NCBI RefSeq assembly: GCF_003336675.1
Contig: NZ_QPII01000015.1
Location: 56,531-120,530, forward strand
DNA: 64,000 nucleotides
Reading direction: 5' to 3'
Source: Billgrantia montanilacus
GTDB lineage: Bacteria; Pseudomonadota; Gammaproteobacteria; Pseudomonadales; Halomonadaceae
Shown: piece after piece, positions 20,761-28,764 of the stretch
Numbering within the stretch: the first letter of the stretch is position 1
Layout of the letters: each line of letters opens with the position of its first letter
Translations under genes and position numbers: made by a program
The notes under the pieces: model-generated
What the model saw: the letters and a program-made list of their open reading frames with translations, nothing else
What the model was told of the DNA's origin: nothing
Databases searched by the model: none

Positions 20761-22464
20761 TCAAGAGGCCAGCTCCACATAGGGCGCAGTGATATTGACC
20801 AGTCCTTTTTCCTCCAGGCTGGTACGCACCTCTTGGAAACGCTGCCGGTTTAGCCCGGTTTCTTTCTGCCAATCCTCGATAGCGACAAGCGCCTTGCTCG
20901 GATCTTGCCCGCCGCTTTCTAGGCGCTCGGCGTGCTTCTGGTAGAGCTTGCGCAGGCACTCCAGTGCAGCGGTCTGGTTCTTGCCCATCCTGGCTGTTTC
21001 ACGCTTGGGCGGCTGGTAGCCGGCAATATGAGTCAATGCAGCACCAAAGACCGGGTTGCCCTCGTCGTTAAGCAGCGGCAGCTTGACGCCCTCCAGCTTG
21101 AAGGACATGGGTTCGGGGGGCTCCGCATCCTTCATCTTCCCTGACTCCAGGGTGATGGCGCCGAATTCGTCCTTGGTGGCGCTGTACTCAGCATCGACTG
21201 CCCCACGCAGAGCAGTGGAGCCCCTGGCGCCCTTCGTCTTGTCCTTGCCGCTGTGATGCACGACAAGCACGGTGGCTTTCCATTCGTGGCGCATATCGTC
21301 CAGGTGGCGGATGAAGGCGCCCATGTCGGTAGCGCTGTTCTCGTCGCCACCGAAGTTGCGGGCGAGTGTGTCCACGACGATGAGCGCCGGCGCCTGGCCA
21401 ATCTCTTCTGCCATGGTCTTCACGGTCTGGGCCACTTCTGCAGCGCTGGAATAGTCCGACAGGTTGGCACTCGTCTCCGACACGAACAGCGGCGCATCGG
21501 ACAGTGGCAATTGACGCTGCAGCTCCCATGCCTTGAGGCGGCGCGCGATGCCGTTATGGCCTTCCCCGGCGATGTAGAACACTGCCCCTCGGGTTGCTGT
21601 GCATCCATGCCAGGGGGCGCCTGTGGCCACGCTGCACGCCATGTCGATAGCGATGAATGATTTGCCGTGGCCGGGCTCACCAAACAGCACAGCCAGGGAG
21701 TCGCGCTCGACGTAGCCTTTCACCAGCCAGGCAATCGGCTTGAGATGCGCGACCATGGAGCCAGCCGCCACGAATCTAAATCGGCGCTCTGTCTCTGGCT
21801 CTGGCAGGGGCCCGTCATCGTCGTCATATGGCTCGCGTACGTTCGCCAGTTGCTCCCTCACGGCGTGCATGCCCTCCTGCTGGTAAACGTCGCTCCAGTC
21901 CTTCTCACGCTCTGGCACGGCCCAGCGGCGCCCTGTGGCCTTTGCGGCGCGCATACCGGCCTCGTCATTGTCGGCAGCCACCAACACATCGGCTTGGCTC
22001 GCAACGGTAAAAAGGATCTTCGTCAGGCTGGCTAGGGTCGGTTCTCCGACGCAACAGGCCACCGGCAGCCCCGTTGCTTCATGGATGCGGTAACCGTCGG
22101 CAAGGCCAGCGCAGACGATCAGCGAGCCCTGGAAGTTCAGCAGCTCATCAGGCTGGAAGCCAAAAGGCGTGAATGTGCCGCTCACCTTCGAGCCATGCCC
22201 AGCCTTCTTGCTGCCGTCAGGCCAGATACGCTCATAGCCCTGGTCAGTGCCGACAGCATCGACTAGCCGACGCTGTAGCACATCGCCCACGACTTCAACC
22301 GGGCAATGTGCCGCTTCCTGTAATTCGGAGAGGGTCAGCCCCTTGCGGTTAAGGTAAGGATGTTCTTCGCGGCTGGATGGGCTATCATTCAGGTGTTCAG
22401 ACTGAAATGAAGCCTCGTCACTGGTAGCCGCCAGGACGGGGTTTTCTTTTATCGGCTCTTGCAT
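20761..22464 (-). CDS. Primase-helicase: Toprim plus RepA/RecA-fold ATPase
   Basis: A 567-residue replication protein of the mobile-element type. A Toprim-like region lies at about 112-190, with the D-N-D motif in V-A-A-D-N-D-E-A-G (162-170). The helicase domain (AAA_25) has Walker A G-E-P-G-H-G-K-S (262-269), Walker B L-I-V-V-D-T (361-366) and the RepA-like V-V-H-H-S-G-K-D-K-T-K-G-A-R-G-S. The C-terminal ~70 residues look like a winged helix. In the first Toprim strand the usual Glu-Gly reads Ala-Gly (C-A-G-L-A-D-G-Y), so primer synthesis may be lost; the helicase motifs are complete. It overlaps the upstream gene by 16 bases and ends 4 bases from the iteron-like cluster, supporting an autonomous replication module. 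Confidence 0.85.
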   Translation of the reverse strand: MQEPIKENPVLAATSDEASFQSEHLNDSPSSREEHPYLNRKGLTLSELQEAAHCPVEVVGDVLQRRLVDAVGTDQGYERIWPDGSKKAGHGSKVSGTFTPFGFQPDELLNFQGSLIVCAGLADGYRIHEATGLPVACCVGEPTLASLTKILFTVASQADVLVAADNDEAGMRAAKATGRRWAVPEREKDWSDVYQQEGMHAVREQLANVREPYDDDDGPLPEPETERRFRFVAAGSMVAHLKPIAWLVKGYVERDSLAVLFGEPGHGKSFIAIDMACSVATGAPWHGCTATRGAVFYIAGEGHNGIARRLKAWELQRQLPLSDAPLFVSETSANLSDYSSAAEVAQTVKTMAEEIGQAPALIVVDTLARNFGGDENSATDMGAFIRHLDDMRHEWKATVLVVHHSGKDKTKGARGSTALRGAVDAEYSATKDEFGAITLESGKMKDAEPPEPMSFKLEGVKLPLLNDEGNPVFGAALTHIAGYQPPKRETARMGKNQTAALECLRKLYQKHAERLESGGQDPSKALVAIEDWQKETGLNRQRFQEVRTSLEEKGLVNITAPYVELAS

Positions 22465-22799
22465 TGGCCGCCCCCGTACTTCTTCCCGAACGCTTCGCAG
22501 CGGATCTTGAAGGCCGGCTCCTGGCGGAAGTAAGCCCTCATCAGTTCACGGTCCAACCAGTAGTATTTACATCGGCGTGGCTCGCCGTTGGTGTCGCAAG
22601 TCTGGTGAAAAGCACGCTCGATTGGCCAGCCATTGCGGTAAAGCTCGCTCACACGGGTTCGGAAGTCCGCGATAGGCAAGCCAGTATGCTGGTGATAGGA
22701 GAATTGATCGCAAAGTTCGCCACGCAGTAGCATGGCGAGGACAGCGCGGGTATGGGTGATGAAGTGTTCATCTGTGGGGAATAATGGGAGCCGGCTCAT
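22449..22799 (-). CDS. Unknown replication-module protein, possibly winged helix
   Basis: A 116-residue protein started at ATG 22799 (M-S-R-L-P-L-F-P-T-D), which overlaps the AlpA-like gene stop (ATGA); an upstream in-frame start at 22859 would overlap that gene by 60 bases. The segment T-G-L-P-I-A-D-F-R-T-R-V-S-E-L-Y-R-N-G-W-P-I near 44-65 resembles the recognition helix and wing of proteins that read Y-R-N-G-W or L-R-x-G-W. C-terminal C-K-Y-Y-W-L-D-R follows. It sits between the AlpA regulator and primase, where phage-inducible elements often carry replication adaptors. Confidence 0.6.
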   Translation of the reverse strand: MSRLPLFPTDEHFITHTRAVLAMLLRGELCDQFSYHQHTGLPIADFRTRVSELYRNGWPIERAFHQTCDTNGEPRRCKYYWLDRELMRAYFRQEPAFKIRCEAFGKKYGGGQCKSR

Positions 22800-22978
22800 T
22801 GCGCCATCTCCCGTGTTGCCTCCCATGCCTCCAAGTCGGCTAGTCGCCAGCGTGTGCAATTCGGGCCGAGCTTTATGGGGGCAGGAAAGCCGTTCTTGCG
22901 CTCGCGTGCCCAGCGCCAGATAGTCGGTACGCTGTTCTGGTAGCGGTCGCGCAGGAATTTCACATCAACGTAAGTCAT
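22796..22978 (-). CDS. AlpA-like regulator/excisionase (MerR-type HTH)
   Basis: A 60-residue protein of the AlpA/HTH_17 type: V-K-F-L-R-D-R-Y-Q-N-S-V-P-T-I-W-R-W-A-R-E at 6-26, then N-G-F-P-A-P-I-K-L-G-P-N-C-T-R-W-R and a final D-L-E-A-W-E. Such proteins activate integrase or act as excisionases in P4-like elements. The ribosome site (GAGG) overlaps the inverted repeat CCTCGTA/TACGAGG at 22988-23010, suggesting self-repression. It lies 0.9 kb upstream, in map terms, of the integrase gene and first in the replication operon. Confidence 0.8.
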   Translation of the reverse strand: MTYVDVKFLRDRYQNSVPTIWRWARERKNGFPAPIKLGPNCTRWRLADLEAWEATREMAQ

Positions 22979-22987
22979 TTACTCTTA

Positions 22988-23010
22988 CCTCGTATCAAGG
23001 GAGTACGAGG
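22988..23010. promoter_or_regulatory. Inverted repeat overlapping the AlpA-like gene's ribosome site
   Basis: CCTCGTA (22988-22994) and TACGAGG (23004-23010), perfect 7-bp arms with a 9-base spacer, 10 bases from the ATG at 22978. The near arm includes the GAGG ribosome site, so protein binding or an mRNA hairpin could block translation. Confidence 0.5.
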
Positions 23011-23094
23011 CAGAGCATGGCGAGGCGGTGTATATTTAAAAATAAGCGCGTGTGCAGAAAAGGGGGTTTTCAGCACACGACACCATTATTATTC

Positions 23095-23727
23095 CTATCT
23101 CTTCCGAGGCCGACCTTGCTTTCTGGCGTATTCGGGAGCCACCTCTCGGATGGCGTCTCTGATAATCTCCAAGGATTCAGGCCAGTGGTTCCTGGCCACT
23201 TCATCTTCCTTTTTCTTCTGTTTGACCCTTTTTTTCACTTCATCCACAACAATACCAATTCGCAACTTCTCAGCATGGTCATTAGCCCATATTTGCTGTG
23301 CCTCGTTTATCATCCACTCCCTAGCCATCTGCTGCTGATGCCTTCTCCTTAGAGGGCCTTTTTGCTGCTTAATCACCGTGAGAGTAGCCTTCAACCCGGA
23401 ATTTACTTCAACGAACCCCGGCGCGCTAAGTGATCCATACATATACCCTAGCAGCAGCATGCGACACATATCGGCTTGAGACTCAGACAGGCCTTGCTGG
23501 AAAAAGTCGCTTTCTTTCAATTGGTTAGCGATATCTTGGCATAGCTCGGCTTCGATTATTTTATGCCTCTCTGATTCTTCGGCCCGATTATAAACAGACA
23601 AAATTCTGCTGGCCTCAGCCTCGATTTGATCAACTAATTCTTCAACTCTACGCAGGCTGCCATCGTCGTTTTTCAGCCTTAGTCCTTTAGCGTAGTGGTT
23701 CGAGGACTGGATTGTTTCGGCGCCCAT
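23095..23727 (-). CDS. Unknown protein between integrase and AlpA-like regulator
   Basis: A 210-residue soluble protein. Start at ATG 23727 (M-G-A-E-T-I-Q-S-S-N) follows a GAGGAG site; the longer frame to 23826 has no site. The N-terminal half is acidic and helical (R-V-E-E-L-V-D-Q-I-E-A-E-A-S-R-I-L). The C-terminal half is strongly basic (R-R-R-H-Q-Q-Q-M, V-K-K-R-V-K-Q-K-K-K) and ends A-R-K-Q-G-R-P-R-K-R, an AT-hook-like GRP-R motif, so DNA binding is likely. It is AT-richer than neighbours, consistent with transfer. No family recognised. Confidence 0.62.
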   Translation of the reverse strand: MGAETIQSSNHYAKGLRLKNDDGSLRRVEELVDQIEAEASRILSVYNRAEESERHKIIEAELCQDIANQLKESDFFQQGLSESQADMCRMLLLGYMYGSLSAPGFVEVNSGLKATLTVIKQQKGPLRRRHQQQMAREWMINEAQQIWANDHAEKLRIGIVVDEVKKRVKQKKKEDEVARNHWPESLEIIRDAIREVAPEYARKQGRPRKR

Positions 23728-23920
23728 AGCGTTACTCCTCACGCTCTCCATGGAAGAGGCTGGCCAGTGCGTTGGAGTTGCCGCACGTTCGGGAGCTACC
23801 CTAGGCCAGCCAACACGGTGCGGCATCGCCGCGTGTGTTCTGGTGGCTTATGATGGGGCGTTTGTTGGGCACGCCTGAAATACACTCATAGGCCATTGAA
23901 TTCGTTTCACTTGCTGCGGA

Positions 23921-25150
23921 TTACATCTCCGCCTTACGCAGCGGGACGACTTCGCCTTTCGGCTGGATCGTGCCGCAGAACTTCGCCCAATCCTGCATCA
24001 GCTTTGCCCGCTTCTCCATCAGGTCGCCACGACGATAGGCCGCCTCGGCAGCATTCTTGATCGTGTGGGCCAGGGCCATCTCACAGACGTGATGCGGGTA
24101 ACTCGTGCGTTCAGCGCTCCAATCACGGAACGTCGAGCGGAAGCCGTGAACGGTGGCATCAACGCCCATGCGCTTGAGCACGGCAGCCAAAGCTGCATCG
24201 CTGAACTTGCCGCCCTTGGGGGCTGTAAAGACATGGTCCGAATCACGCGGCAAGCGCTCCAGCAGCGCTATGGCTTCCTTGGAGAGCGGTACGCGGTGCT
24301 CCTTCTCGGCCTTCATACGGTCGCTCGGGATGGTCCAGATTCGTGCATCTAGGTCTATCTCGGCCCATGTCGCGCCCCGCACCTCGCCGGAACGCGTGGC
24401 GGTCAGGATAGCGAACTCCAGGGCCAGCGCAGCCACGCCCTTCTGCTGGCGCAGGTTCGCCATGAACTCGCCCATGTCATCGATGGGCAGCGCCTTGTGG
24501 TGCTTCACCTTGGCCACCTTGGAAGGTTTCGGCAGGATTGCGTCAAGGTTGCCCTTCCAGCGTGCCGGATTATCGCCGGAACGATGGCCATGCACGGTTG
24601 CCCACGCAATAACCGCCTCGATACGCTGGCGTACCCTGGTCATGGTTTCGGTCTTGGTTTCCCACCCAGGCTTGAGCACTTTCAGCACATGGGCCAGATC
24701 CACGTCAGCAATGGCCATCTTGCCCAATACGGGATAGGCGTAGGTCTTGAGCGTGTTTTCCCACTGCTGGGCATGCTTGGCGTTGCGAGACTCGGCCTGC
24801 TTCTTCTTGATGACCTCGGTAGCGCATTGCTCAAAGGTGATGTCGCGTACCTGCTGAGCCAGCAGAGCGCTTCTCAGGGCGCGACGATCGGCAACCGGGT
24901 CAATGCCCTGCTGAATCTTCTCGCGCGCCACCCTGGCCTTCTCTCGGGCGCTGGCGAGCGTGGTATCAGGGAAGCCACCTAAGCCAATGTCTCGGCGCTT
25001 GCTGCCGACCATGGCGCGCAGTACCCAAGAACGAGCGCCAGTCTTGACTACCTGAAGATGCAGGCCGGCCACACCGCCCACGGCGTACAAGCCTGGCTCG
25101 GTCAGACGCTTCACCTCAACGGCGGTGAGTTCTCGGGCTTTCTTAGGCAT
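23921..25150 (-). CDS. int: P4-type tyrosine integrase
   Basis: Site-specific recombinase of the element, 409 residues, the normal length. N-terminal arm-binding domain (DUF4102 type) at 1-90 with G-L-H-L-Q-V and D-I-G-L-G-G-F-P; core-binding domain about 100-200; catalytic domain 210-390. Catalytic residues: R253 (T-A-T-R-S-G-E-V), H335 and R338 (H-G-F-R), H362 (M-A-L-A-H), and the nucleophile Y372 (A-Y-R-R-G-D-L). All are intact. It reads inward from the right end with its start 185 bases from attR, and P4 integrases commonly target tRNA 3' ends, as here. Confidence 0.95.
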   Translation of the reverse strand: MPKKARELTAVEVKRLTEPGLYAVGGVAGLHLQVVKTGARSWVLRAMVGSKRRDIGLGGFPDTTLASAREKARVAREKIQQGIDPVADRRALRSALLAQQVRDITFEQCATEVIKKKQAESRNAKHAQQWENTLKTYAYPVLGKMAIADVDLAHVLKVLKPGWETKTETMTRVRQRIEAVIAWATVHGHRSGDNPARWKGNLDAILPKPSKVAKVKHHKALPIDDMGEFMANLRQQKGVAALALEFAILTATRSGEVRGATWAEIDLDARIWTIPSDRMKAEKEHRVPLSKEAIALLERLPRDSDHVFTAPKGGKFSDAALAAVLKRMGVDATVHGFRSTFRDWSAERTSYPHHVCEMALAHTIKNAAEAAYRRGDLMEKRAKLMQDWAKFCGTIQPKGEVVPLRKAEM

Positions 25151-25160
25151 GCTTCACATC

Positions 25161-25196
25161 TCCAACAACCTACCCAACATAAATGATGTTGTTGGA
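25161..25196. promoter_or_regulatory. Long inverted repeat in the integrase control region
   Basis: TCCAACAAC (25161-25169) and GTTGTTGGA (25188-25196), perfect 9-bp arms with an 18-base spacer, starting 11 bases upstream of the integrase ATG. It could be an operator for integrase autoregulation, an arm-type integrase or excisionase site, or an mRNA hairpin limiting translation. Confidence 0.5.
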
Positions 25197-25334
25197 TGAT
25201 AGCCCGTAGCACTCTGTAACACAAGAAGGGGTGTCGAGGAAGGCGGGGTGCGAAGCTAAGATGTTGCTTTAAAAGGCGTCTGTGCTACTCAATGATAAGG
25301 GATGACATGCGTTGATACATTGCGCCAGGGCGGG

Positions 25335-25349
25335 CTGTCCCTCCGCCAC
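25335..25349 (+). repeat. attR core of the integrative element
   Basis: CTGTCCCTCCGCCAC, identical to 7472-7486. Immediately outside is the hairpin at 25359-25386, presumably the native tRNA-Ser terminator, which fixes the right boundary. Confidence 0.93.
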
Positions 25350-25358
25350 TTCTCCTTT

Positions 25359-25386
25359 AAAACCAGCTATTTAAAGCTGGTTTTTT
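25359..25386 (+). terminator. Displaced native terminator of tRNA-Ser
   Basis: AAAACCAGCT/AGCTGGTTTT stem (10 bp) with a 6-base loop and a continuing T tract, 10 bases after the attR core. Before integration it would have stood directly behind tRNA-Ser. Confidence 0.82.
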
Positions 25387-25562
25387 CGTTTACCCGCCCA
25401 CCTGTCCGCCTACCTCAAACGCTAGTCTCTGCAGCGATTCTCTCGGTTCTTGGCCGCCGGGCCGTGTACTCTAACTGTGGTATAGCCTGACAAGCGATCG
25501 AAATCCCGGAACGGACTCTTCGCCCGGGACTCAGGTGATGTCTCCAAAGGGAGGAGCATGCG

Positions 25563-26012
25563 ATGGACGTAACATTGAAAAACATCACCCGAGAGAACTT
25601 CGAGGCCGTCATTGCGCTGAAGGTAGCGTCATCACAGCAAGATTATGTCGCTGATAACCTGTACTCCATTGCCGAATCGAGTTTCCATCCAACCTATCAT
25701 CCTCGCGCCGTTCATTGTGACGGGGAAGTGGTCGGCTTTCTCATGTACGAATCCTTCCACCATGACGACAGGCCGCCTGCCTACAACATCTTCCGCCTCA
25801 TGGTCGACCGACGCCATCAGGGAAGAGGCATCGGGCACAGAGCCATGCGGTGCGTGCTGGACGAAATCAGGGCACAGGGCCCCTTCGAGAGGATCGCGAT
25901 CTGCTATGTACCCACCAACCATATCGCCCGGCACTTCTATGCCAGCCTCGGCTTCCAGGAGACGGGGTTGAGCGAGGAAACCGGCGAGATGATCGCCGAG
26001 ATCCGAGGGTGA
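25563..26012 (+). CDS. GNAT family N-acetyltransferase (spermidine/spermine acetyltransferase-like)
   Basis: Acetyl-CoA-dependent N-acetyltransferase, 149 residues. The CoA-binding motif A is R-L-M-V-D-R-R-H-Q-G-R-G-I-G-H-R-A at about 78-94, followed by the motif B region H-I-A-R-H-F-Y-A-S-L-G-F-Q-E-T-G near 120-135. The N-terminal Q-Q-D-Y-V-A-D-N-L-Y-S-I-A-E-S resembles the BltD/diamine acetyltransferase branch, so a polyamine substrate is plausible but unproven. GGAGG precedes the ATG by 8 bases. First chromosomal gene right of the element. Confidence 0.82.
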   Translation: MDVTLKNITRENFEAVIALKVASSQQDYVADNLYSIAESSFHPTYHPRAVHCDGEVVGFLMYESFHHDDRPPAYNIFRLMVDRRHQGRGIGHRAMRCVLDEIRAQGPFERIAICYVPTNHIARHFYASLGFQETGLSEETGEMIAEIRG

Positions 26013-26052
26013 CGAATACCCACCCCCTCGCTAGCCTTACTGGGAACCCGCC

Positions 26053-26139
26053 CTAAAAAATCAGCATCAGAAGGCCGATGACGACGACCAGCCCGATAAG
26101 AAAGATGATGCCCACAGTGCTGGCGAGAAATTTCAACAT
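26053..26139 (-). CDS. 28-residue single-pass membrane peptide
   Basis: A 28-codon frame with an excellent GGAGG site 6 bases before ATG 26139. The product is almost wholly hydrophobic: M-L-K-F-L-A-S-T-V-G-I-I-F, then L-I-G-L-V-V-V-I-G-L-L-M-L-I-F. The longer frame to 26241 lacks a ribosome site. Similar tiny membrane peptides are often stress-related, but no homologue is claimed. Confidence 0.6.
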   Translation of the reverse strand: MLKFLASTVGIIFLIGLVVVIGLLMLIF

Positions 26140-26469
26140 GACTACCTCCGTGTATTGGCGCTTCGTGTCCAGGCGGTTTCGCATGGCTCTATATGGCTCG
26201 CAATGCGTGTGTAACAGTCCAACCGTTACATTACTCGGCAAAGACTTACCCTGATATTACGTTAATTGTTTTTCTTTTACTTTCTTGCACTTAGCGCGCC
26301 GAAAAACGCAGAGTCGACAAGAAGAAACGTAGCCGCTGCTCAACCGGAAATGCAAGCCGAAAATGCGCCGGACAGACACATTTCGCCATCATGTGGGTAA
26401 TGTCGACGTTGACGCGTGCTCGGATATGGCATCATGGAACCCTGTTCCTGAGCGAGGTATGGAAGGCTA
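26140..26469. other. Divergent intergenic region, 330 bp
   Basis: Holds the upstream regions of the 28-residue peptide (leftward) and yaeQ (rightward). Two things are visible: a TGTAAC-N9-GTTACA inverted repeat (26210-26230) about 70 bases upstream of the peptide start, and an AT-rich segment around 26250-26290. No other gene is supported. Confidence 0.5.
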
Positions 26470-27015
26470 ATGGCACCGAAGGCAACGATTCACAAGGCCC
26501 AGTTGCAGATTGCTGACATGGATCGGCAATACTATGCAGACCACGCCCTAACCGTGGCGCGCCATCCGTCGGAAACCGACGAACGAATGATGGTTCGAAT
26601 CCTGGCATTCGCTCGCCACGCTGGCGAGTCGCTGGCCTTCGGCCGGGGTCTCAGCACCGATGATGAACCCGACCTCTGGGTGAAAGACCTGACAGGTGCC
26701 ATCGAACACTGGATTCAACTGGGCCAGCCTGATGAGAGGGACATTCGCAAGGCCTGCGGTCGGGCTCGTCGTGTCACGCTCTACACGTACAGCGGCCATG
26801 GTGCTTCGCTCTGGTGGGAGCAGTACGCGACCAAGCTTGCCGGCCTGACCAATCTGTCGGTTATCGATGTCGACGTCGCATCGGTCCAATCGCTGGCATC
26901 ATTGGCGGCGAAAAGCATGACACTGAACTGTACCATTCAAGATGGCATGCTCTGGCTGGCCAGCCCCGAACAGGCGGTGGAAGTGACCCTCAGTGAACGC
27001 CAGCGAGCAACGTGA
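26470..27015 (+). CDS. yaeQ: YaeQ family protein
   Basis: A 181-residue YaeQ protein, a conserved gammaproteobacterial family with a fold related to PD-(D/E)XK nucleases; E. coli YaeQ was first noted for complementing loss of RfaH. Landmarks are M-A-P-K-A-T-I-H-K-A-Q-L-Q-I-A-D-M-D at the start, R-H-P-S-E-T-D-E-R-M-M-V-R near 31-43, D-E-P-D-L-W-V-K-D near 64-72, and I-E-H-W-I-Q-L-G-Q-P-D-E near 78-89. Length matches the family (181 in E. coli). Monocistronic. Confidence 0.93.
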   Translation: MAPKATIHKAQLQIADMDRQYYADHALTVARHPSETDERMMVRILAFARHAGESLAFGRGLSTDDEPDLWVKDLTGAIEHWIQLGQPDERDIRKACGRARRVTLYTYSGHGASLWWEQYATKLAGLTNLSVIDVDVASVQSLASLAAKSMTLNCTIQDGMLWLASPEQAVEVTLSERQRAT

Positions 27016-27057
27016 AACGCTCCACCTACCCTGCGCGGAGAGCGCCCCGCCCCGCGG

Positions 27058-28764
27058 TCAATAAAGCCGTAGGCCGACGCGGGTCACCCTGTTGCCATCC
27101 ATTTCGCTGACCACCCAGTGGATGCCGTGCCAGTCCACGTCATCACCAACCACCGGGTGGCCGCCGACCCTCAAGGAGACGAACTCGGCCAGGGTCATGT
27201 CGTTCTCACCGGGGCTCAGGGTCAAGCCATAGACGCCGGCGATATCACGCATCAGGGCATTACCGTCGAAAGTGAAGGTGCCGAAGAATGCCCGCTCCTG
27301 CTTGAGCTTGGCATCGCCACTGAACAGCCGGTTCAGAGAAGGCAGATCGTCGCTACGTCCGATCACGCAGATCACATCACCCAGTTTGAGGCGGGTGCTG
27401 CCCTTGGGATGCAGCATGGCGTGCTGGCGAAATAGCGCCGAAATAACAGCGCCGGAAGGAAAGCGCAACAGCCGTATCGGCACGTCATCAAGGTCCTGGT
27501 TATCGACCTTGTAGACGAACATCTCGTAGTCGTTCTCGGGCAGGATGCCCAGCGGCCCACGATGGTTCGGCGTCACGCCCAGCGGAATCTCGACTCGCAT
27601 CCAGCGCGCCATCAACGGGAGCGTCCCCCCCTGGATGAGCAGTGACATCAAGACCACGGCAAAGGCGACATTGAAGTAGAGTTCCGAGTTCTCTACTCCG
27701 CCGATCACCGGAAAGATTGCCAGCACGATAGGCACGGCCCCCCGCAAGCCCATCCAGGAGATGAACCCGATCTCTCGCCAGCGAAACTTGAAGAATGGCT
27801 TGACGGTGACCAGCACCGCCAGCGGTCGGGCCACGAAGATCAATGCCAAGGCAACCAGGGACGCCGGTAGCGCATACTCCAGCAAGCCACTGGGACTGAC
27901 CAGCAGGCCAAGAATGAGGAAGAGCCCGATCTGGCTCAGCCAGGCTAGCCCATCATGCACGGGAAGAATGAAATTGAGATGGCGCCCCGGCTGGTTGCCT
28001 ATCATCAGGCCGGTCAGATAGATCGCCAGGAAGCCACTTCCCCCGAGGAAGCTGGTCAGGCCAAACACGAAAAAACCCAGCGCCAGGGCCAACAAGGCAT
28101 AAAGGCCCGGCGCCAGGTCCAGCCAGCGCAAGAGCTTGCCACTCAGCCAGCCGGCACCCAGGCCAATCACCAGTGCCAGGCCGAACTGGGTGAGGAGGAA
28201 CAGCAGAGTGGACGACACGCCCCTGATGTCGCCCACCAACACCTCGACCAACAACAGGGTGAGAAATATCGCCATGGGGTCGTTGGTGCCGGACTCGATC
28301 TCCAGGGTGGCACTGACACGCTCATTGAGGTGGACACCACGCCCGCTGAGCATGGAGAAGACGGCGGCCGCGTCGGTGGACCCCACGATCGCTCCAACCA
28401 GCAGGCCCTGGACCAGAGTGAGCTCGAACACCCACATCGCGATGATGCCGACCAGGGCGCTGGTAACGAATACGCCGAGCGTAGCCAGCGACAAGGCTGG
28501 CTTGAAGCCTACCCGGAACGTCTTGAGGCGTGTGCGCAGCCCACCATCCAACAGGATCATGGCCAAGGCCAGATGGCCGATAAGGAAGGCCAGAGAGTAA
28601 TCGTCGAACTGGATGCCGAGCACCCCCTCCTCGCCTGCCAGCATCCCCAGCCCCAGAAAGATCAACAGCAGGGGGAGCCCCACCATGGAGGAGAGGCGGC
28701 TGGCCAGCACGCTGAGAGCGATCAGTAAACCACTCAACAGGAAAAGGGTATTGATGGTATCCAT
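27058..28764 (-). CDS. nhaP2: K+/H+ antiporter, NhaP2/CvrA type
   Basis: Cation/proton antiporter of the CPA1 family that exports K+ (or Na+) in exchange for protons, useful in a halophile. The 568-residue protein has about 12-13 hydrophobic segments over residues 1-390, with the CPA acidic motif in G-S-T-D-A-A-A-V-F near 127-135 and E-S-G-T-N-D-P near 155-161. A cytoplasmic TrkA-C-like regulatory domain (about 400-480; V-I-S-A-L-F-R-Q-H-A-M-L-H-P) and a CorC/HlyC-type C-terminal domain follow, the arrangement of NhaP2. Converges with yaeQ. Confidence 0.9.
   Translation of the reverse strand: MDTINTLFLLSGLLIALSVLASRLSSMVGLPLLLIFLGLGMLAGEEGVLGIQFDDYSLAFLIGHLALAMILLDGGLRTRLKTFRVGFKPALSLATLGVFVTSALVGIIAMWVFELTLVQGLLVGAIVGSTDAAAVFSMLSGRGVHLNERVSATLEIESGTNDPMAIFLTLLLVEVLVGDIRGVSSTLLFLLTQFGLALVIGLGAGWLSGKLLRWLDLAPGLYALLALALGFFVFGLTSFLGGSGFLAIYLTGLMIGNQPGRHLNFILPVHDGLAWLSQIGLFLILGLLVSPSGLLEYALPASLVALALIFVARPLAVLVTVKPFFKFRWREIGFISWMGLRGAVPIVLAIFPVIGGVENSELYFNVAFAVVLMSLLIQGGTLPLMARWMRVEIPLGVTPNHRGPLGILPENDYEMFVYKVDNQDLDDVPIRLLRFPSGAVISALFRQHAMLHPKGSTRLKLGDVICVIGRSDDLPSLNRLFSGDAKLKQERAFFGTFTFDGNALMRDIAGVYGLTLSPGENDMTLAEFVSLRVGGHPVVGDDVDWHGIHWVVSEMDGNRVTRVGLRLY

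Larger units (their letters stand above)
7472..25349. mobile_element. Integrative element: degenerate prophage with its own replication module, in tRNA-Ser(UGA)
   Basis: About 17.86 kb bounded by 15-bp direct repeats, the left one being the 3' end of tRNA-Ser. A P4-type tyrosine integrase lies at the distal end pointing inward, with an AlpA-like regulator, a primase-helicase and iteron-like repeats. The left half holds phage genes: small terminase, a large-terminase stub, head connector, a broken head-closure gene, tape measure. Portal, protease, capsid, major tail, baseplate, fibre and lysis genes are absent, so it cannot make virions alone. Two plus-strand cargo genes interrupt the minus-strand block. 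Whether it is merely dying or a satellite using a helper cannot be told from sequence. Confidence 0.92.

Noticed and set aside
20301..20780. Minus-strand open frame of 159 codons
   Set aside because: It runs across the iteron-like repeats and the RHH operator, and overlaps the well-supported RHH gene in another frame; composition is not protein-like.
27955..28728. Plus-strand open frame of 257 codons opposite the K+/H+ antiporter
   Set aside because: Gln/Ala/Glu-rich antisense shadow of a strongly recognised membrane transporter.
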